Below are positions 5,357 to 6,189 of a DNA stretch of 6,189 nt, one piece after another (within the stretch, counting starts at the first letter, position 1; each line of letters begins with the position of its first letter). The position numbers and the translations under genes were made by a program. The notes below the pieces were generated by a model that was not told the origin of the DNA, searched no databases, and saw only the letters and a program-made list of their open reading frames with translations. The stretch is taken from contig CAKUVM010000073.1 of the NCBI GenBank assembly GCA_934699135.1, forward strand, positions 1-6,189, written 5' to 3'. Source of the stretch: an uncultured Bacteroidales bacterium. Lineage in GTDB: Bacteria > Bacteroidota > Bacteroidia > Bacteroidales > Marinilabiliaceae.

Positions 5357-6145
5357 ATGTTAAGGATATTGTCAGCCGCGCTGTCATTATTATTAATTGC
5401 TCTGACCGCGACGGCACAGAGGGTTGTGTCTCTATTGCCATCGGCCACCTACACCGCCGCGCAAATAGGGGCCGACGCCAACTTTATCGGCCGCACCAGC
5501 TACTGCCCCGAGCCGCTCCCCGGCACGCAGAGCACCACCATCGGCGACGCTATGACAGTGAACTTGGAGAGCATAATAGCCCTGCGGCCAGACGTGGTGA
5601 TAGTCTCACCTTTCACGCCACAGACCGTAACAAGCAAGTTAAAATCACTGAAAATAAAAGTCGTGGAGATTGCCACAGCCAAAGACCTCAATGAACTGGA
5701 CAAGCAGACGGAAGAGATTGGCGCACTTACAAACCACCAGCAAGAGGCATTGGCCAATGTGAAGACAGAGCACACAAAAGTTGACAGCCTGGCAGCCGCA
5801 ACCATGTGGACTAGAGGCAAAAAAGTGTATATTCAGATTGGGACGCACCCGTTGTGGGGCGCAACACCAGACTACTACATAAACGACCTTACGGCCAGGC
5901 TGGGCATGACCAACGTGCTGGCGGCCGAAGAGGGGCCGTGTTCCCGCGAAACAGTGCTGCAACGCGGGCCCGACGTGATAATAGTGTCATCAATGGGAGG
6001 GCTTGGAAAAGAAGAGGCGGCGGAATGGGCTAAACTTACCAAAGCCACCGTGATTGTGGTGGACGAGACGACGCTATGCTGCCCCACCCCCACATTCTTC
6101 CGCAAGACGATGGAACAGATCTGTAAAGGAGACCAACGCAAATGA
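5357..6145 (+). CDS. BtuF-like periplasmic substrate-binding protein of an ABC importer
   Basis: Captures a ligand in the periplasm and delivers it to an inner-membrane ABC permease; the family (Peripla_BP_2, helical-backbone receptors) handles cobalamin, haem and ferric siderophores. It has 262 residues from ATG 5357, close to E. coli BtuF (266). Residues 1-21 (MLRILSAALSLLLIALTATAQ) are a signal peptide without a lipobox Cys, so a soluble periplasmic protein is expected. The mature part opens with RVVSLLPSATYTAAQIGA, as in BtuF. NLESIIALRPDVVIV (Glu71) and SRETVLQRGPDVIIV (Glu198) correspond to the two lobes whose Glu residues dock with Arg of the permease. THPLWGATPDYYINDLTARLG matches the C-lobe family motif. 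A GTG at 5321, 12 codons upstream, lies in the terminator hairpin and would spoil the signal peptide. No cobalamin riboswitch or own promoter is visible. It overlaps the next gene by ATGA, indicating an operon. The ligand is inferred; B12 is likeliest but unproven. Confidence 0.87.
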   Translation: MLRILSAALSLLLIALTATAQRVVSLLPSATYTAAQIGADANFIGRTSYCPEPLPGTQSTTIGDAMTVNLESIIALRPDVVIVSPFTPQTVTSKLKSLKIKVVEIATAKDLNELDKQTEEIGALTNHQQEALANVKTEHTKVDSLAAATMWTRGKKVYIQIGTHPLWGATPDYYINDLTARLGMTNVLAAEEGPCSRETVLQRGPDVIIVSSMGGLGKEEAAEWAKLTKATVIVVDETTLCCPTPTFFRKTMEQICKGDQRK

Positions 6146-6189
6146 GAACCGCGCCCGCACTGGCCACTTGCGTCATTCTGCTCACGGGG
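6142..6189 (+). CDS. Start of downstream gene, probably the FecCD/BtuC-type ABC permease (partial)
   Basis: Only 16 codons are in the window (MRTAPALATCVILLTG), running off the right edge. The ATG overlaps the preceding stop as ATGA, and AAAGGAG (6125-6131) sits 10 nt before it, the only good Shine-Dalgarno sequence in the window. The residues after the basic start are hydrophobic, which fits a first membrane helix. A FecCD-family permease is what normally follows a BtuF-like gene. That identity rests on context; a secreted protein is the main alternative. Confidence 0.5.
   Translation, partial: MRTAPALATCVILLTG

Overview
The window looks like a chromosomal housekeeping segment from a member of the Bacteroidota, most likely the Bacteroidales. 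The GyrB sequence is of the Bacteroides type, starting with an MxEE-like N-terminus and ending in YANIDA. Three promoters match the Bacteroidota -7 consensus TAnnTTTG, two of them with a TTG-like -33 element 18 nt upstream. Neither tRNA gene encodes its 3' CCA. Most genes lack a clear Shine-Dalgarno sequence. No mobile element, CRISPR array, phage gene or defence system is visible.

Layout. Positions 1-1006 (minus strand, 3' end cut off by the window edge) encode a THUMP-domain, SAM-dependent RNA methyltransferase of the RlmL N-terminal type. It begins at a TTG codon and is continuously open, but it carries an unusual catalytic motif IV. Upstream of it on the same strand is tRNA-Gly(CCC) at 1251-1323, with a near-consensus promoter at 1354-1383. 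The plus-strand unit starts with a promoter at 1553-1582, then tRNA-CAT (probably elongator Met) at 1627-1700 and a 12-bp hairpin terminator at 1709-1744. An outer-membrane protein with a beta-barrel and a C-terminal OmpA-like peptidoglycan-binding domain follows at 1771-3144. gyrB (3274-5244) has its own -7 element and a very GC-rich leader. A nested hairpin separates gyrB from a BtuF-like periplasmic binding protein (5357-6145). That gene overlaps by ATGA the start of a further gene, probably the ABC permease, of which only 16 codons are in the window.

How the genes relate. The tRNAs and the methyltransferase belong to translation and ribosome maturation, gyrB to DNA topology, the OmpA-like protein to envelope anchoring, and the binding protein plus the next gene to corrinoid or metal-chelate uptake across the inner membrane. 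They look like several small adjacent units rather than one functional system. I found no convincing undescribed system. The points most worth a second look are the CPPT substitution for NPPY in the methyltransferase, the Asp-to-Cys change at the diaminopimelate-binding site of the OmpA domain, the terminator that covers the upstream alternative starts of the OmpA-like gene, and the GC-rich gyrB leader.
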